This document shows positions 12,620-23,445 of a DNA stretch of 64,000 nucleotides, piece after piece. The DNA is from Lutjanus erythropterus (Eukaryota; Chordata; Actinopteri; Lutjaniformes; Lutjanidae): contig CM034604.1 of the NCBI GenBank assembly GCA_020091685.1, positions 10,996,519-11,060,518 of the forward strand. Reading direction: 5' to 3'. Position numbers and translations under genes: made by a program. Positions within the stretch are counted from its first letter, which is position 1. Each line of letters opens with the position of its first letter. Below the pieces are notes generated by a model. The model ran no database searches and was not told where the DNA came from. It was given only the letters and a program-made list of their open reading frames with translations.

Positions 12620-12930
12620 CCACAACAGCTGACCCTTCCTAAGTCCCACCTCTTTTTGCGCTGTGCTCCAATGACAGTTGAGCAAGCTTGGTACCTCGGT
12701 CAACTTCATCCACTTCTGTTTCCTGTACTTCTACATACTATGTGTTAGGCTCATCTGTGTTGAAATAAAACCCCCACACATTTTGAAGATGGTTGCAAGA
12801 TGCTGCTGAGGGACCTGTAAAAGCAACAGGTAATCTGCATCAATTATTAGCATGCTACTTAGATAGCACTTTGCTAATATTAGCTAGCTAGTAAGCTAGC
12901 CTTTTACTAACATGAGCTAACTTAAGATGT
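12620..12930 (+). repeat. Dispersed repeat shared with the 18.7-kb hAT
   Basis: The block AAGTCCCACCTCTTTTTGCG, then CTGTGCTCCAATGACAGTTG and AGCAAGCT, followed by an AGCTAGCTAGTAAGCTAG stretch, recurs at 18704-18900 in the same orientation. Confidence 0.65.
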
Positions 12931-13635
12931 GATCCTACCACCTACTCTTTACTGAGTGTCTGTGACATGCCAGAGCCATGTTCCCCTCAACACAGTTATG
13001 AACGTACTTCAGCGGCTCTCTCAGTCCAAACCAGCCCTGCTATTCAGTTCAGCTCACTTCAGTTCCAACAACCCGACACAGAAGAAAACAAAATACCATC
13101 CTGTCACCACCCTCTGGCCCTGGTGACACAAAATGTCTGGACATGTCCAATAAAGCTGCTAGACGAAGCGACCATATTTCAGGTTATTTTCAGGTAAAAT
13201 TTTTTCATGATTTTGAGACCTAATTTTATATATTTAGAGGCTTTTTTAATCATTCAAATTTGGATGTGTGGTTAATAACACGTTTCTGTGGGGTGACAAA
13301 GTCAAGACAGATTCATCGTTGCTTTATACGATCTTTAACAATTTTTCATTGTGAAGTAGCTGGTAGTTTGGTAAACTAGAGTATTAAAGACATTTTCCAA
13401 CAATCTTTATTTATTCATAGAGCAGTACAAGCTTGGCTGGGTCAGTGCTAGAAATGTATGCACTATGCATGTGTCTGTGAGAAGGAAAAAGTTGGTGTCA
13501 TAGCAGTTGGATGGACCAGCGGTGCATTAACCAATGTGGTAATGACTGGAGGAACAGCAGCCGGAGCGTCGCAGTGGAAACATAAAACAATGCAGACAAG
13601 GTGACTTTCACTTAGCCGTCATCCAAATGTGGTCG

Positions 13636-13637
<2 letters not shown>

Positions 13638-13685
<48 letters not shown>
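13638..13685. repeat. (GT)n microsatellite
   Basis: About 24 uninterrupted GT units. The overlapping minus-strand frame is an artefact of the repeat. Confidence 0.97.
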
Positions 13686-13686
<1 letters not shown>

Positions 13687-13689
13687 ACC

Positions 13690-16330
13690 ATCAAAAGAAG
13701 TCAGAGAGTGAATAGTGGTCTGATGGAAACAAACTTGGCTGAATGAAAGGCATGTTGGAAGGTGATCCACTGAGCTTGGCAGCACATCACTAGACTGACT
13801 GGCTCTTGTCAAAATTGAGAAGGTTGTGATGGAAAGGAAACACAGGCAGGACAAGGGCCAATCTGAGACATGGCTGCATATTAATGTCCCTGTAGTCACC
13901 TTAAAAATATTATCCAAGGTGTTGGGATGCCACACAAATAAAATATGAATTTCTGTTGGGATTCCACCTGCCTGATTAAAGTATTCTTTCTGAATGTGTA
14001 AAAAATACCCACAAGGAATAAATCTTAGAAAATGTTATCTGGGCTAAAATCACCACAGTATACAACATTGTTTTGATAATGAAATAAGAAACCATTCAAG
14101 CAGTAATAAAATATACTTTTTGGTGGTTTGGGGCCACAGATACATCATTAAGATATTGCTTCAACTCAGACTGTTCAACAGATTAAAAGAGTTTTTCACA
14201 CTTTACACACTTTGAACTATTAATGTTGTTTGAAAGAGTAAGATTTAGTGTAAGAAGTGGAAATCACCATGCTAATTTAAGTTTTTCAGCTCATTTCAGT
14301 TTAAGAATTCATAATTACTGACTTTTTTCTATACTAAGTGATCAAATCACCATTGAAATGCAGATGTATCAGTAAGTGAACAGACTTAAGTTGAGTAATA
14401 TGTTCAGATGGTTGGTAGTTCAAGTTAGCTCAGTGCAAAACTATGCCTATACAAGCACTGTTTATGAGGTTAAAGTTGAAATAAAATAAAAACTGCTTTT
14501 GTAACCCTTTTAGGTCACATCCCTAGTCACACTGTGCATCTACTTCACAACATATGCTAAAAAAAACAAAGAAATTCCAAATCCAAATCTTCTGTAAAAC
14601 AAAACATGAAGTGTGTTTACATAGGCTTAAACCAACTAATTTTAAGGCAATAATATCATCGCTTGCAAAGGCATGGTCTGTCGGGTTATGACACACCCAC
14701 TCAGGAATATTCAGATACTCCTGATAAGCTGTACCTTCTACTCTCATTATTATCATATCTAGAAATATTATTATTATGTGCGACAGTGTTATTACTTCAT
14801 GATCATTTATTTGGTTTTTGATGTTTTTTAACAGGATTTTAACAATCAAGAAACATACTGTGTGTGTTGATCGCTGCCACAATCTATACAAGATAAATTA
14901 TACCTCTCGCTGATTTGAGTGAAAATGTGAGGAAGAATTTGTGAACTGTTCTGAGCATCACAATTATCAGGTGAGGCTGTAAGAAGGAGGTGTTAAAAGT
15001 ACAGCTCCAGTTAACTATATGCTAATTTAAGGTGTTGGGTGCAGGCTGTTGTTAAATGAAAGAGAAGGTATCTTTTTAGTTGACATTTGATCCATGCTCC
15101 AGTTGCTTCTCAGGATAAAAACATGGAGGATCTATTAATGTTCACAGAGTTAGATCTCACCATTTAATATAATCTGCCTATTGTTGAATACAGAGGAGCT
15201 GCAGGACATGGCTGCAGCAGTAGCGCAACGTTAGTTTCCACCAGTGCTTCACAATCTTAAACCACATCCTTGTGATTATCATGGCTGCAGCTAACTGCTA
15301 CTCATGTTTTCAACTTTCAGCGCTCCGGCAGCCACCGCCACAGCTTTTTATCACAGCCCAGTGTGAGATGACTTCATGGCAGAGCAAGAAAGTTCCCATT
15401 ACATCAAACATAACTATATCTACCTTTATAGAAAACTATGGCAACAATTTTCTGGTAGCATTCCAATCATCTTGAGGCACATTATTTCTGTGATTTCATC
15501 AGAACTCACCTCACTTTTAACACTGTAACACAGCTGTCAAGGACCACAGTCTAAGTGATCTAAGTCTTCCTATTGGAGGCAGGTACAATAGAGAGAACTT
15601 CATGTATGATCAACCCTATATATCAGTGCCAAGACACTTTTATAACAGCAGGGTGAAATGACTGATAATGAGAATATGAAGTGTAGTTTCCACACCACAG
15701 CCTCTGCACAAAGAAACAGAAAAAAACTTAATGCTATTTCTGAAACTCCTAACCTGCGGAAATCAATGTACACTTTTTTTATAGCTCTGAGGAGCCAAGA
15801 ATGCTCCCTTTATTATCATTACTTGCTGCAGAATAAGTAATGGTGAGCAAAATGTAAATAACAGGACACTTAATATATTTCTTTGGCTCTGCTCACAACC
15901 TCCACGAGCCAGCAAATACATTACAACTGTCCCAAAACAACAACGCTTTTTCGTATTCCATCATAGGCAAATATTTCTTTCAGATTGCTGCCCGTTGGGA
16001 GGCGTTTTAGCTGCACACTCAAGCTGATGCTGCAAACTACATGTGACAGAAGCAATTTTGGGATATTTTCTCACACACAAACTGCACTAAGTGTTATGAA
16101 TTAGATTAAGCGAGGGAATATTGAAAGTCTGATACTTCCTCTGCCAACTCAGCAGCTTTAATTGATAATGCAATTTTATTTTCTTCCCCTTTCCTTTCCT
16201 TACAGGGAAAGTGTGCTGATTATTATTTTTGTTCTTATCTAAAATAACTGCACTGGCAAAGTAAATACTAGAACGTATCTGTATAGACAGCAGTCCAGAA
16301 ACAATAAAAAAATGTCATGTAAATGCAGAC
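13690..16330. other. Intronic stretch without recognised element
   Basis: AT-rich sequence with frequent stops in all frames. No splice-flanked open segment resembles neurexin, and no inverted ends were noticed. Confidence 0.5.
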
Positions 16331-16335
16331 TTGAA

Positions 16336-16750
16336 GGGTTAGTTTGGATCATTTAAAGTTGGGGTGTGGAGACAGTGGTCGGGACATGATAGTTTGCAGA
16401 AGCAGAGAAGGGCAGCAGCATGGATGCTAAGTACTGCTGTGGACTGGATCAGCGGTAAAACATATTTTAACAATAATAAAGATGTGGTTTGATGACATCT
16501 TGAAGTAGCGTGGGATCATGGGAGCTGTTTTCTTCACTGTAAAACAATCAACATCGCTGCTGAAAATCTATCTGACATGAAGGGCAGAAATCATGTTCAC
16601 CAACTTCTTTCCTCACTTTCTGAGGTGTCCTGTGTTTTCCCCAAATTTAAAGCAACTAGCAACAACAGCTGACAGGAAATGCACCATTACCTTGAATAAA
16701 TTACAGATTTCTTTGGGTTTGAACATTGTTAGAAACATCTGAGCTAATAA
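16336..16750 (+). repeat. Dispersed fish repeat fragment
   Basis: It begins GGGTTAGTTTGGATCATTTA then AAGTTGGGGTGTGGAG, similar to the terminal part of the minus-strand copy near 1862. The interior mentions of GGATGCTAAGTACTGCTG and GGGAGCTGTTTTCTTCACTG resemble this family's usual body. Confidence 0.4.
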
Positions 16751-17500
16751 ATACACAACTCAAGAAAAAATGTCTAGCTGTGACGTGTTTTTTAGACATT
16801 TTCATGCATAAATGTTACATATGATAGCTTTAAGTGTATGTATATTTACAATATTTTCACTGTTTTACCTTGCTGTCAGACCACCTTTTCAAACACAAAA
16901 CCATTGTTGTATAAGCAAAATATCACTCTCTCTCTGTCAACCAAACTCCATTGGCAAAATCAGTAATTTTACCTCGCAGAGTACAGGACTTGCTGGTGTA
17001 TCATAGCCTCAATCAGCTTGTTGGTTTGGATTATTGTGTGACTTTGGAGATTTAAAATGTTACTTCGGATTCACCAAAATCACACAATAACACAAACTAA
17101 TGAACAGAGTGAAGCACTAGTAGACCAGCAATTATGCAGTATAAAATTATGGATTTTGCCTATGGAGTCTGGTCAGAAAAGGCTGACAGAAAGTTACAGC
17201 ATTGAAAATATTCTAAATCTAGCATACACTTAAACAGATATTGTTTTTTCAGTTGGCTAAAATACATTTTTGCTGACCCTGTCCACAGCAGCACATTGCT
17301 TATCTTCCAACACCTGTACTCCTGCTGCTTCTTCAAACTGGGAACAGTTGGTAATACACAAACTATTGATGTGTACCTCAAAGAACCACACTTAAAATAA
17401 TCCAAACCATGCCTTTTGTATTGAGAAAGAATAAAAACCCACACTCTACAGTAGCCATGCACCTGTTCTCAATTTGTATTCATGAATGAGTCCCTCCTAC

Positions 17501-17662
17501 CTCTCTGAGGCAGCCCATGAAATTGTTGCTAACTGGAGATCCGGGCAGGTCTGCAGTGCTGGGGCTCCCACCCACGTAGAAAAAATCATCGGAGCCCAGC
17601 ATGGTGTAGTCTTCCTGGGTGTAGCCAGTAGTGGTGAGGATCCCATCAACGGATATGGTCAC
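17501..17662 (-). CDS. nrxn3: Neurexin-3 (alpha) exon, C-terminal part of the LNS2 domain
   Basis: The exon holds 54 complete codons from [19 protein letters not shown] through [18 protein letters not shown] to NNFMGCLRE, the later strands of the LNS2 beta-sandwich and the Cys of the C-terminal domain loop. The acceptor on the minus strand is CCCCTCAACAG|GTG and the donor is GAG|gtagga, both phase 0. The upstream exon therefore joins directly ([10 protein letters not shown]) or via the 24- or 45-nt SS2 forms. The protein is nearly identical to vertebrate neurexins in this part; Arg in CLRE replaces the Lys I recall. The next exon (VVYKNND... in relatives) was not found between here and position 1. 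Confidence 0.95.
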
Positions 17663-18109
17663 CTGTTGAGGGGTAACACATAGCCAAAGCCAAGCCATTA
17701 CACTCTGGGAGTCGATGGCGTGCTGTGTATAAAACACACGTCCTTCCTTGGTCTGCATTCGAAATGAGCTGTTTGACCTTTTTCTTTAGGTTCCGCACTG
17801 TAGGTTGCTTTCTCATTTAACCTTTTTTTTTTCTTTTTTTCTTTTTTTTACAGAATCGTTTGGTACCTTGAAGCGATTGTTTTGGATAAGACAGCGTTTG
17901 GATTTTGTTAATGGAATTTTTGCCATAGGATTCACAGGACAGGTAAAGAAAATATGGCAGAGGCATATTTTCTTTATCTTTGATGGGGGTAAGAGAATGG
18001 ATCCGAGGTTTGGTTCTGAAACTTCAGGTCGGGGGAGGGTTAGTACAATGTTCAAACCAAGGACAAATTGATTTCACTTGTCTTAGGTTTCGGGATTTAT
18101 TTGGTAACT

Positions 18110-18210
18110 GCAGACACACACATATACAGTACACATGTATGTGAACACGCGCACACAACCACGCACACACACACACACGCACACACACATACAGACGTGC
18201 TCACACACGC
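18110..18210. repeat. CA-rich microsatellite
   Basis: Interrupted CA/CG repeats (CACGCACACACACACACACG and neighbours). Confidence 0.85.
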
Positions 18211-18557
18211 CTTCACTTGCACATACTTTCACTTTCTCACACCATCAGTCTCACATTCTCCCCTCTCTTGCAGACATCTACATCTATATATCCACGCACA
18301 TGCAAAACAAAGGGAGGCTTTTCACACAACATCAATGTGCAAACCAAGGTCATCACTGTTAGAAGGCAAATTAAACACATTTAACTGGACATGTAAGGGA
18401 GTAAGTGGATCAATGGTGCCATACAAAGCTGGAGCAGGCCACACAGGGTGCGGAGGCTCATGCACAATCAAGACCGGAGCCCATAGACAAATACACTCTC
18501 AGAATAGCTGACGCTGATCAGGTTTCGCTCAGGTGTCATGGTTACATTTTCACTCAT

Positions 18558-19461
18558 AGGGCTGGATATCAGTCAGAAATTTTCGATATTAATACCTTGA
18601 CTTAGATATGGGTTCCTACATGATACTTTTGTCAACACCAATTTTCTAAAGTCAGTTTCCATAAAAAGAAAAATACATTACGCATTATGGTACAGTTGAC
18701 CCAGAAGTCCCACCCCTTTTTACTCTGTGCTCCAATAACAGTTGAGCAAGCTAATGAGTGAGGTAGATTAGCTAGCTAGTTAGATGCCATTTTGCTAACA
18801 ACAGCCATCAGATGTGACCAGCTAACTAACGACTGATGTAGATTAGCTACTTAGTTAGCTCACGTATTGCTAACATTAGCTATCAGATGTATTGATGTAT
18901 CACAGAGAACTGGATACGGCGTTGGGCCTCTGTTCATTCCTATGAGAGCTGCTCAGATTACCCAGCATCCACCGACTTAAACAGAATAAAATTAGTCAAT
19001 TTCGACGTTACTGGAACCATAGATTTGATTCTAATTTGGTTGCTATGGCAAATTGGTTACAAAGGCTGCCACTCTTCCTTGGGCTCGATCAGATGTAACT
19101 CTCCACGGTGGTGATAAGAGGATGCGCTGGCGACGTGCCAGTGAAAAGACTCACTGACAAGCTAGCAGGTTAGCTACGCTGGCTAGTTAGCAAATAGCAG
19201 TTTACTCAGTTATCTGTGCAGACAATCAGCTGGAGATTAAAAAGAAAACAAAAAAAACAATGATATCCATGCCTGTGTGTAATATTAGCGTAGTGTTTTT
19301 CCCAACATTAGACAGTGAATCACCAGCATAATTAGATTTCAGTGCAAGCACTGTGTTTATTGATGCTAACGAGATTTACTTGTACTGAATGATGAGGTGT
19401 TTTTCAGTACTCGATAGAATCAAAGCATTCTGGTCAATATTGAAGTTAAGTAACCAGCCCT
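18558..19461. mobile_element. hAT-like element in the SS2 downstream intron
   Basis: The ends AGGGCTGG (18558-18565) and CCAGCCCT (19454-19461) are inverted, and the left subterminal region has the GATATCAGT/GATATTAATAC pattern of fish hAT ends. No clean target duplication is visible. The interior is rich in AGCTAGCTAGTTAG-type motifs and contains a block related to 12620-12930. Confidence 0.6.
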
Positions 19462-20260
19462 AGTCAGTGGACCACCAGAACAATAATCCTCGATCAGTAC
19501 ACTTATTCTTGGAAATGTTTTGCATATGGGCCCGGGGGAAAAGGTGATCCAGGTTAGCAATAACACACAAACACCACTTTCACCAGCATGCCACAAAAAC
19601 ACACACAGGGAGGGCAGAGTGAGTGATGCGGTGACAGGTGGAAGGTGAGTGAGTGAATTAGAGTGTTAGTGGTTATTTTGGGTGACAGGGTTGAGGTTCT
19701 ATGAGTTTGGATGGTGAGAGGTCAATGAGGTGTGGGCATGCCATGCGCCATAGTGAGTTGGAAACAACTGTCAGAGCTCCCGCAATGAAGGTTAAGGGTT
19801 GCCACTTTTTGGTCTCGTTTAGGGCTCGGTGTCGAGGTCACCATCTTTGGGATTGTGGTAAGCTTCTGTCAGTTCTGGACGACAGTCCTCACAAAAAATG
19901 GGGACTTTTTGTGTGAAAAAAATAAAATAAAAAGTAAGTTGCCCTGACAAAGGCAAAGAAGTCAATTCTTTTTTTTACTTGTTGGAAATCTGCAGTAATG
20001 TGGAAGAAACAAAGAGAAAAAAGTAAAAGCCAAAGTGAAAAAAACAGGATGGGGGATTGTGGGGTAAAGAAGGAGGTTGTTGGCAGGTCAGGGAGGAAAT
20101 TGAGAAGAAGCGAAGAAAGAATTGCCTGGTAATACAAACCCATCTCCTCATTTTTTGATAAGAGTGTCTAGGAATGGAACTCAAAGAGAACGAATAAAAG
20201 AAGAGAGGGGGAGGGGACACACGGCAAACCCAAAAAAAAGACAATAAGAATGATATCTAC

Positions 20261-20305
20261 CAGACAATGTAGTTTGTTTACCATAGCGTGTCCAATGCCT
20301 GATTG
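20261..20305 (-). CDS. nrxn3: Neurexin splice site 2 (SS2) cassette exon
   Basis: This 45-nt micro-exon encodes 15 residues, QSGIGHAMVNKLHCL, the SS2 insert of alpha-neurexins (HSGIGHAMVNKLHCL or close in mammals, from memory). It lies in order between the two LNS2 exons, 2770 bp after the upstream exon and 2598 bp before the next. On the minus strand the acceptor is CTTTTTCTGGAAAG; the bases next to AG are purines, so it looks weak, as expected for a regulated exon. The donor is CTG|gtagat. Skipping joins LRQ to VTISVDG in frame and inclusion adds 15 residues. In the family the SS2 insert lies at the ligand-facing rim of LNS2 and changes partner binding. The first residue is Gln (CAA) where I recall His (CAC or CAT). 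Confidence 0.93.
20276..20281 (-). promoter_or_regulatory. nrxn3: Alternative 5' splice site inside the SS2 exon
   Basis: After codon 8 of the cassette the minus strand reads GCT ATG|gtaaac, a usable donor. Its use would give a 24-nt exon (20282-20305) encoding QSGIGHAM, in frame with the next exon. This matches the known three-state SS2 scheme (skipped, 8-residue, 15-residue) described for mammalian neurexins. The site is seen directly; its use is inferred. Confidence 0.72.
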
Positions 20306-20617
20306 CTTTCCAGAAAAAGGGGAAGAAAGGAAATCAAAAGAATAGTGAACAAAAAAGGTTGTTAATAAGGATGGACAGAAAACAAAAACCAAAAGCAACG
20401 ATGAAGAATTAGGATGTTAGTTAGTACATTAGTCGGTTAGATATTGGTTAGTAGTAAAAAATGACTTTAATCATGGATGAGTTAGTGGTGTAGTGAAAAA
20501 CACTACATGATTTGTCAGAGATTCGCTGCAGTAATAAAGTGCCACGTGCCATCCTAGCCAAATTTTCTACATCAGAGTCCTGCAAGAAGAAAACAGAGAG
20601 AAGCACTTCAAGATGAG

Positions 20618-21923
20618 CAGGGTTGGGTCACATTAGTTTGAAATGTTACTAAATACATATTATTCGGCAGTTTCTGTAATTAGTATCGTAATCCACAGGA
20701 TCTTTTGGATAAATTCAAAATAAAACATTGAACATATAGAACCTTATGCTAAAAGTGGGTGCAGCCACAAAAATATTATTTTTTCTTTGCAACATCTTAA
20801 AACATTGATGCAAATAAAATGCATTTTGCATACACCACATTTACAGTTGGTCAAATCAAGTTACCTTCAAAAACAGTAAGAAGAGCACTTACTAAAAATG
20901 TTTGGCTTTCATTTTTAATGTAAATGCTCCTTCACTTATTTGTGCATCAGATGATATTTTTATGTTATCTTTACTGCTATTTTGCTGTTACCATGTTATA
21001 TTATTGAATTATTATTGAGTTATTTTATTATACAGCACTTTGGTCAACTTTTTAAATGTGCTTTATAGTTAAACTTGATTTGATCTTGATAAATAAAATG
21101 TAATTAACACTCAATTATCTATAAATCATCACTAAAAAACATTAAAGCTACTACAAGAAGTTTTTTTAACTGGTTACAAAACATCTCAATTTAATACTGA
21201 GGCCTCTATAGGACCTACATAAGCTAACCAGCCTATCCGTGAGAGTATAATTATTCTTTATGCCTGTCACTGAGTCAGATTATGTGTGAAATCAGATGAA
21301 ACAAGCCTGTTTAAAATTTTCCAGACAAACTTACAATGAGTAGTAAACTATCCAGTTAAAAAGAAGCAGGAGGATATTTTTATTTAGATAAATGTATTTT
21401 TGACATTATATTTTGTGGTTATAGTTACAGTCAAAATACCGTATTTGTCCACAGGGGCCTCCAAAATTAACAAAACATGAAAGTTTCTTGAAGTAGCTTT
21501 AAATTTTGAAATAAACAAAGTTTTGCTGACCTATAATCTTTAATTTAGATTCACTTTCCTTCTTGAGATAAACTTGAATCTTTAACTTTTAGCAACCCCC
21601 AAAAACCTGTATTTCAAAAAACTGTACTACTGTATTTCAAGAAACATTCTGTGTACTAGCTTTAAGTCACCATTAACAAAACTGGCAACCTAAAAGGAGT
21701 CACTTACTGTGATATACAGTCGAACAGATTGACATAATAAAAATGATTAATTATCAAAATATTCAGCATATATCATATTTGTAATTAAAAGTGTAATCAT
21801 ATAATAATTGACAATGTAATCTAATTACCTATTTTTTACATGTAATCCAGACAGATTAAATTAAATTATTTTTGTCATCTGATTACGTAATCCTGATTAC
21901 ATGTAATCCATTGCCCAACCCTG
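20618..21923. mobile_element. hAT-type non-autonomous transposon (CAGGGTTGGG ends)
   Basis: The left end CAGGGTTGGG (20618-20627) and right end CCCAACCCTG (21914-21923) are perfect 10-bp inverted repeats. The flanking octamers AAGATGAG (20610-20617) and AAAGTGAG (21924-21931) match at 6 of 8 positions, a decayed target duplication. Subterminal TAATCC/GATTACATGTAAT motifs are typical of this fish hAT group. The 1.3-kb interior has no transposase frame. It sits 312 bp upstream of the SS2 cassette acceptor in transcript sense. Confidence 0.85.
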
Positions 21924-22992
21924 AAAGTGAGGGACTTTCCAGATTAAAAATTTGTGTAGGATGGCTTAAACCCCAACAAAACTTGTAGTGTTTTTGTCAC
22001 CCCTAGTCTAACAAAGTGTGCCTTTCAAAGAGGAAAGAAAATGATTGTGAAAGAAAGTACTTCTAACCCCCTAAACTGAGTGTTATCCTGTTGGGATTCT
22101 CAGCCACAAACTACTTACTAACCTGTGGGGCAAAAGCTTACTGTCAGGGAGGGTCAGGAAATCGGCACTTACTTGTTGTGCTGCTCTGAGAGCAACACTA
22201 AATGCTGCCTCACCTTGCAGACAAACTAAAGGTCGACCCAGACAATGAACAGCTCCACACTTTGCAGCTAGCGCTACCTCCACACACAGTCTCATTATTT
22301 TCTTTCTACAGCTTCTCCTTCTAGCTTCCAGCTCCACCCAACAGCAATACAAGCTCATTTTAAATCACATTAAGAAAATGGTAAACAATATCTGTCAAAT
22401 AACAAATTCTGCTTATGCACAACAGATACACATCTTTGATGGAAATGTATTTCTATCTTTAAAAAGCATCATGTTCATCTGAGCTATAAATACTGCATTA
22501 ATGGATGGCTCAAAGGCAAACACTCTGTGCCTGGCTTTAAAGTGAAAGTCTATATTCTACACAAGCATAAAAACACTTTCTGAAAGCAAGGAGATAGCGA
22601 CAGTGCCTGATGGAAGTGTCGTCTTAGGGGAGTGTGAAGCAAAATAGAATTATCAGATAACTAACATAATTTATGAACAGAGGGAACTTGAGTTCAATAA
22701 GCTGATAGACAGGGGAGAAAAAATCTAGCATAAAGTTACCCTGACTAAGCTATCAATCACATGCCAAAGAACTGCTTTGCCCTGTGTTCCACTGAGCAGA
22801 AAAGAAATTAAACAATGAAATCAAATAAAAAAGAATTCATGTAACTGTAAAGACAACCAAAAGTATAATGACATCTGTCTTAATAATGTCTCTGAACTGT
22901 GGCGATGGAATGACAACCAATCAGAACAAGGTGACATTCTTAACGCCAGCTCTCTCTCTCTCAAAGCTCTTAGAAGCAGCTAATCTAAAAGC

Positions 22993-23030
22993 AAAAAAAA
23001 AAAAAAAAAAAAGAAAAAAGAAAAAAAAAA
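22993..23030 (-). repeat. Poly(A) on plus / poly(T) on minus, just downstream of the LNS2 exon donor
   Basis: An almost pure A run on the plus strand (broken by three G) reads as a U-rich tract in the neurexin transcript, about 45-82 nt past the donor at 23075. U-rich sequence just beyond a 5' splice site can recruit TIA1-type factors, but it may equally be the tail of a retrotransposed fragment or slippage. Confidence 0.6.
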
Positions 23031-23075
23031 TCGACCTGTCTCCAAACTCCGTCCATCACTGCTACCCCGGATTAC

Positions 23076-23377
23076 CTGTCTCAGGTTGCGTGTCACTTTG
23101 ATGTCGTGCCAGGCGTTGTCATTGAATTTTCCATTGACTGGCTCGACGATGGCCTCAAAGGCCCCGGAACCCAGATTGATGACGAGGGAGACGGCCCCAT
23201 CTTTTAGCGCCAGGTTGACATAGTCTGCGGACTTCCCCGTGTGGAGGAGGAGGCCGTTGCGCTGCCAGGTCTTGAAGGACAGCGTGATCTCATCGCTGCT
23301 GCTCTGGATGGGGTTCTGCGACAGGTCGTAGCAGAAGTACTCCGAGCCGCGGAAGGTGGCCACGTTCTCTTCCCTTG
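23076..23377 (-). CDS. nrxn3: Neurexin-3 (alpha) exon, N-terminal part of the LNS2 domain
   Basis: This exon codes for the first two thirds of the second laminin-G-like (LNS2) domain of alpha-neurexin, a presynaptic single-pass adhesion protein; in the family LNS2 binds neurexophilins and dystroglycan. The frame starts with a split codon (CA after the acceptor), then exactly 100 codons beginning [13 protein letters not shown] and ending [16 protein letters not shown]. The signature strings [27 protein letters not shown] and [14 protein letters not shown] are seen. On the minus strand the acceptor is TTGTCTTTTCAG with a good pyrimidine tract, and the donor is CAG|gtaatc. From memory, [10 protein letters not shown], the Trp in SFKTW, LALKDG and FEAIVEPV fit NRXN3 better than NRXN1 (IATFKG, LALKNG, FEALVEP) or NRXN2. 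The phase at the 3' end is 0, which suits the downstream cassette. The open frame extends beyond the acceptor and past the donor only as intron. Confidence 0.95.
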
Positions 23378-23445
23378 CTGAAAAGACAAGGGAGAAGAAC
23401 AAAGTGTTACTTTTTATGAGCAGGTAAATAATACATTTTCAGCAC

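Larger units (their letters stand above)
1..17500 (-). other. nrxn3: nrxn3 intron (at least 17.5 kb) downstream of the LNS2 exons
   Basis: The next exon, expected to open VVYKNND and run into LNS3, is not seen. Positions 1-470, 3960-5760 and 11050-12020 hold AT-rich sequence in which I recognise nothing beyond short low-complexity runs. Confidence 0.7.
17663..20260 (-). other. nrxn3: nrxn3 intron between the SS2 cassette and the next LNS2 exon
   Basis: This is a 2598-bp intron bounded by GT and AG on the minus strand. It holds a hAT-like element (about 18558-19461), a CA-rich microsatellite (about 18110-18210) and, next to the cassette, a long tract that is pyrimidine-rich in the coding sense (about 19900-20260). 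No other exon is seen. Confidence 0.8.
19900..20420 (-). promoter_or_regulatory. Pyrimidine-rich tract around the SS2 cassette
   Basis: On the minus strand the sequence on both sides of the 45-nt exon is strongly C/T-rich. Repeated TTCTTT, TCTCTTC and CCTTC blocks run for about 100 nt upstream and 350 nt downstream, and the antisense frames there translate to Phe/Ser/Leu-rich nonsense. UCUU/CUCU-type clusters are the known binding pattern of PTBP1/2, which repress many neuronal cassette exons. The base bias is seen; the regulatory role is inference. Confidence 0.45.
20306..23075 (-). other. nrxn3: nrxn3 intron upstream of the SS2 cassette
   Basis: This is a 2770-bp intron. From the donor side it has a long T-rich run on the minus strand (22993-23030 in plus coordinates), unremarkable sequence at 21932-22980, a complete hAT element (20618-21923) and then the pyrimidine tract leading to the cassette acceptor. 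Positions 22083-22358 keep an open minus frame that matches nothing I know. Confidence 0.8.

Noticed and set aside
17480..17500. Extension of the LNS2 exon frame to a stop (VGGTHS)
   Set aside because: This is read-through into the intron past the GAG|gtagga donor; the protein continues in a later exon.
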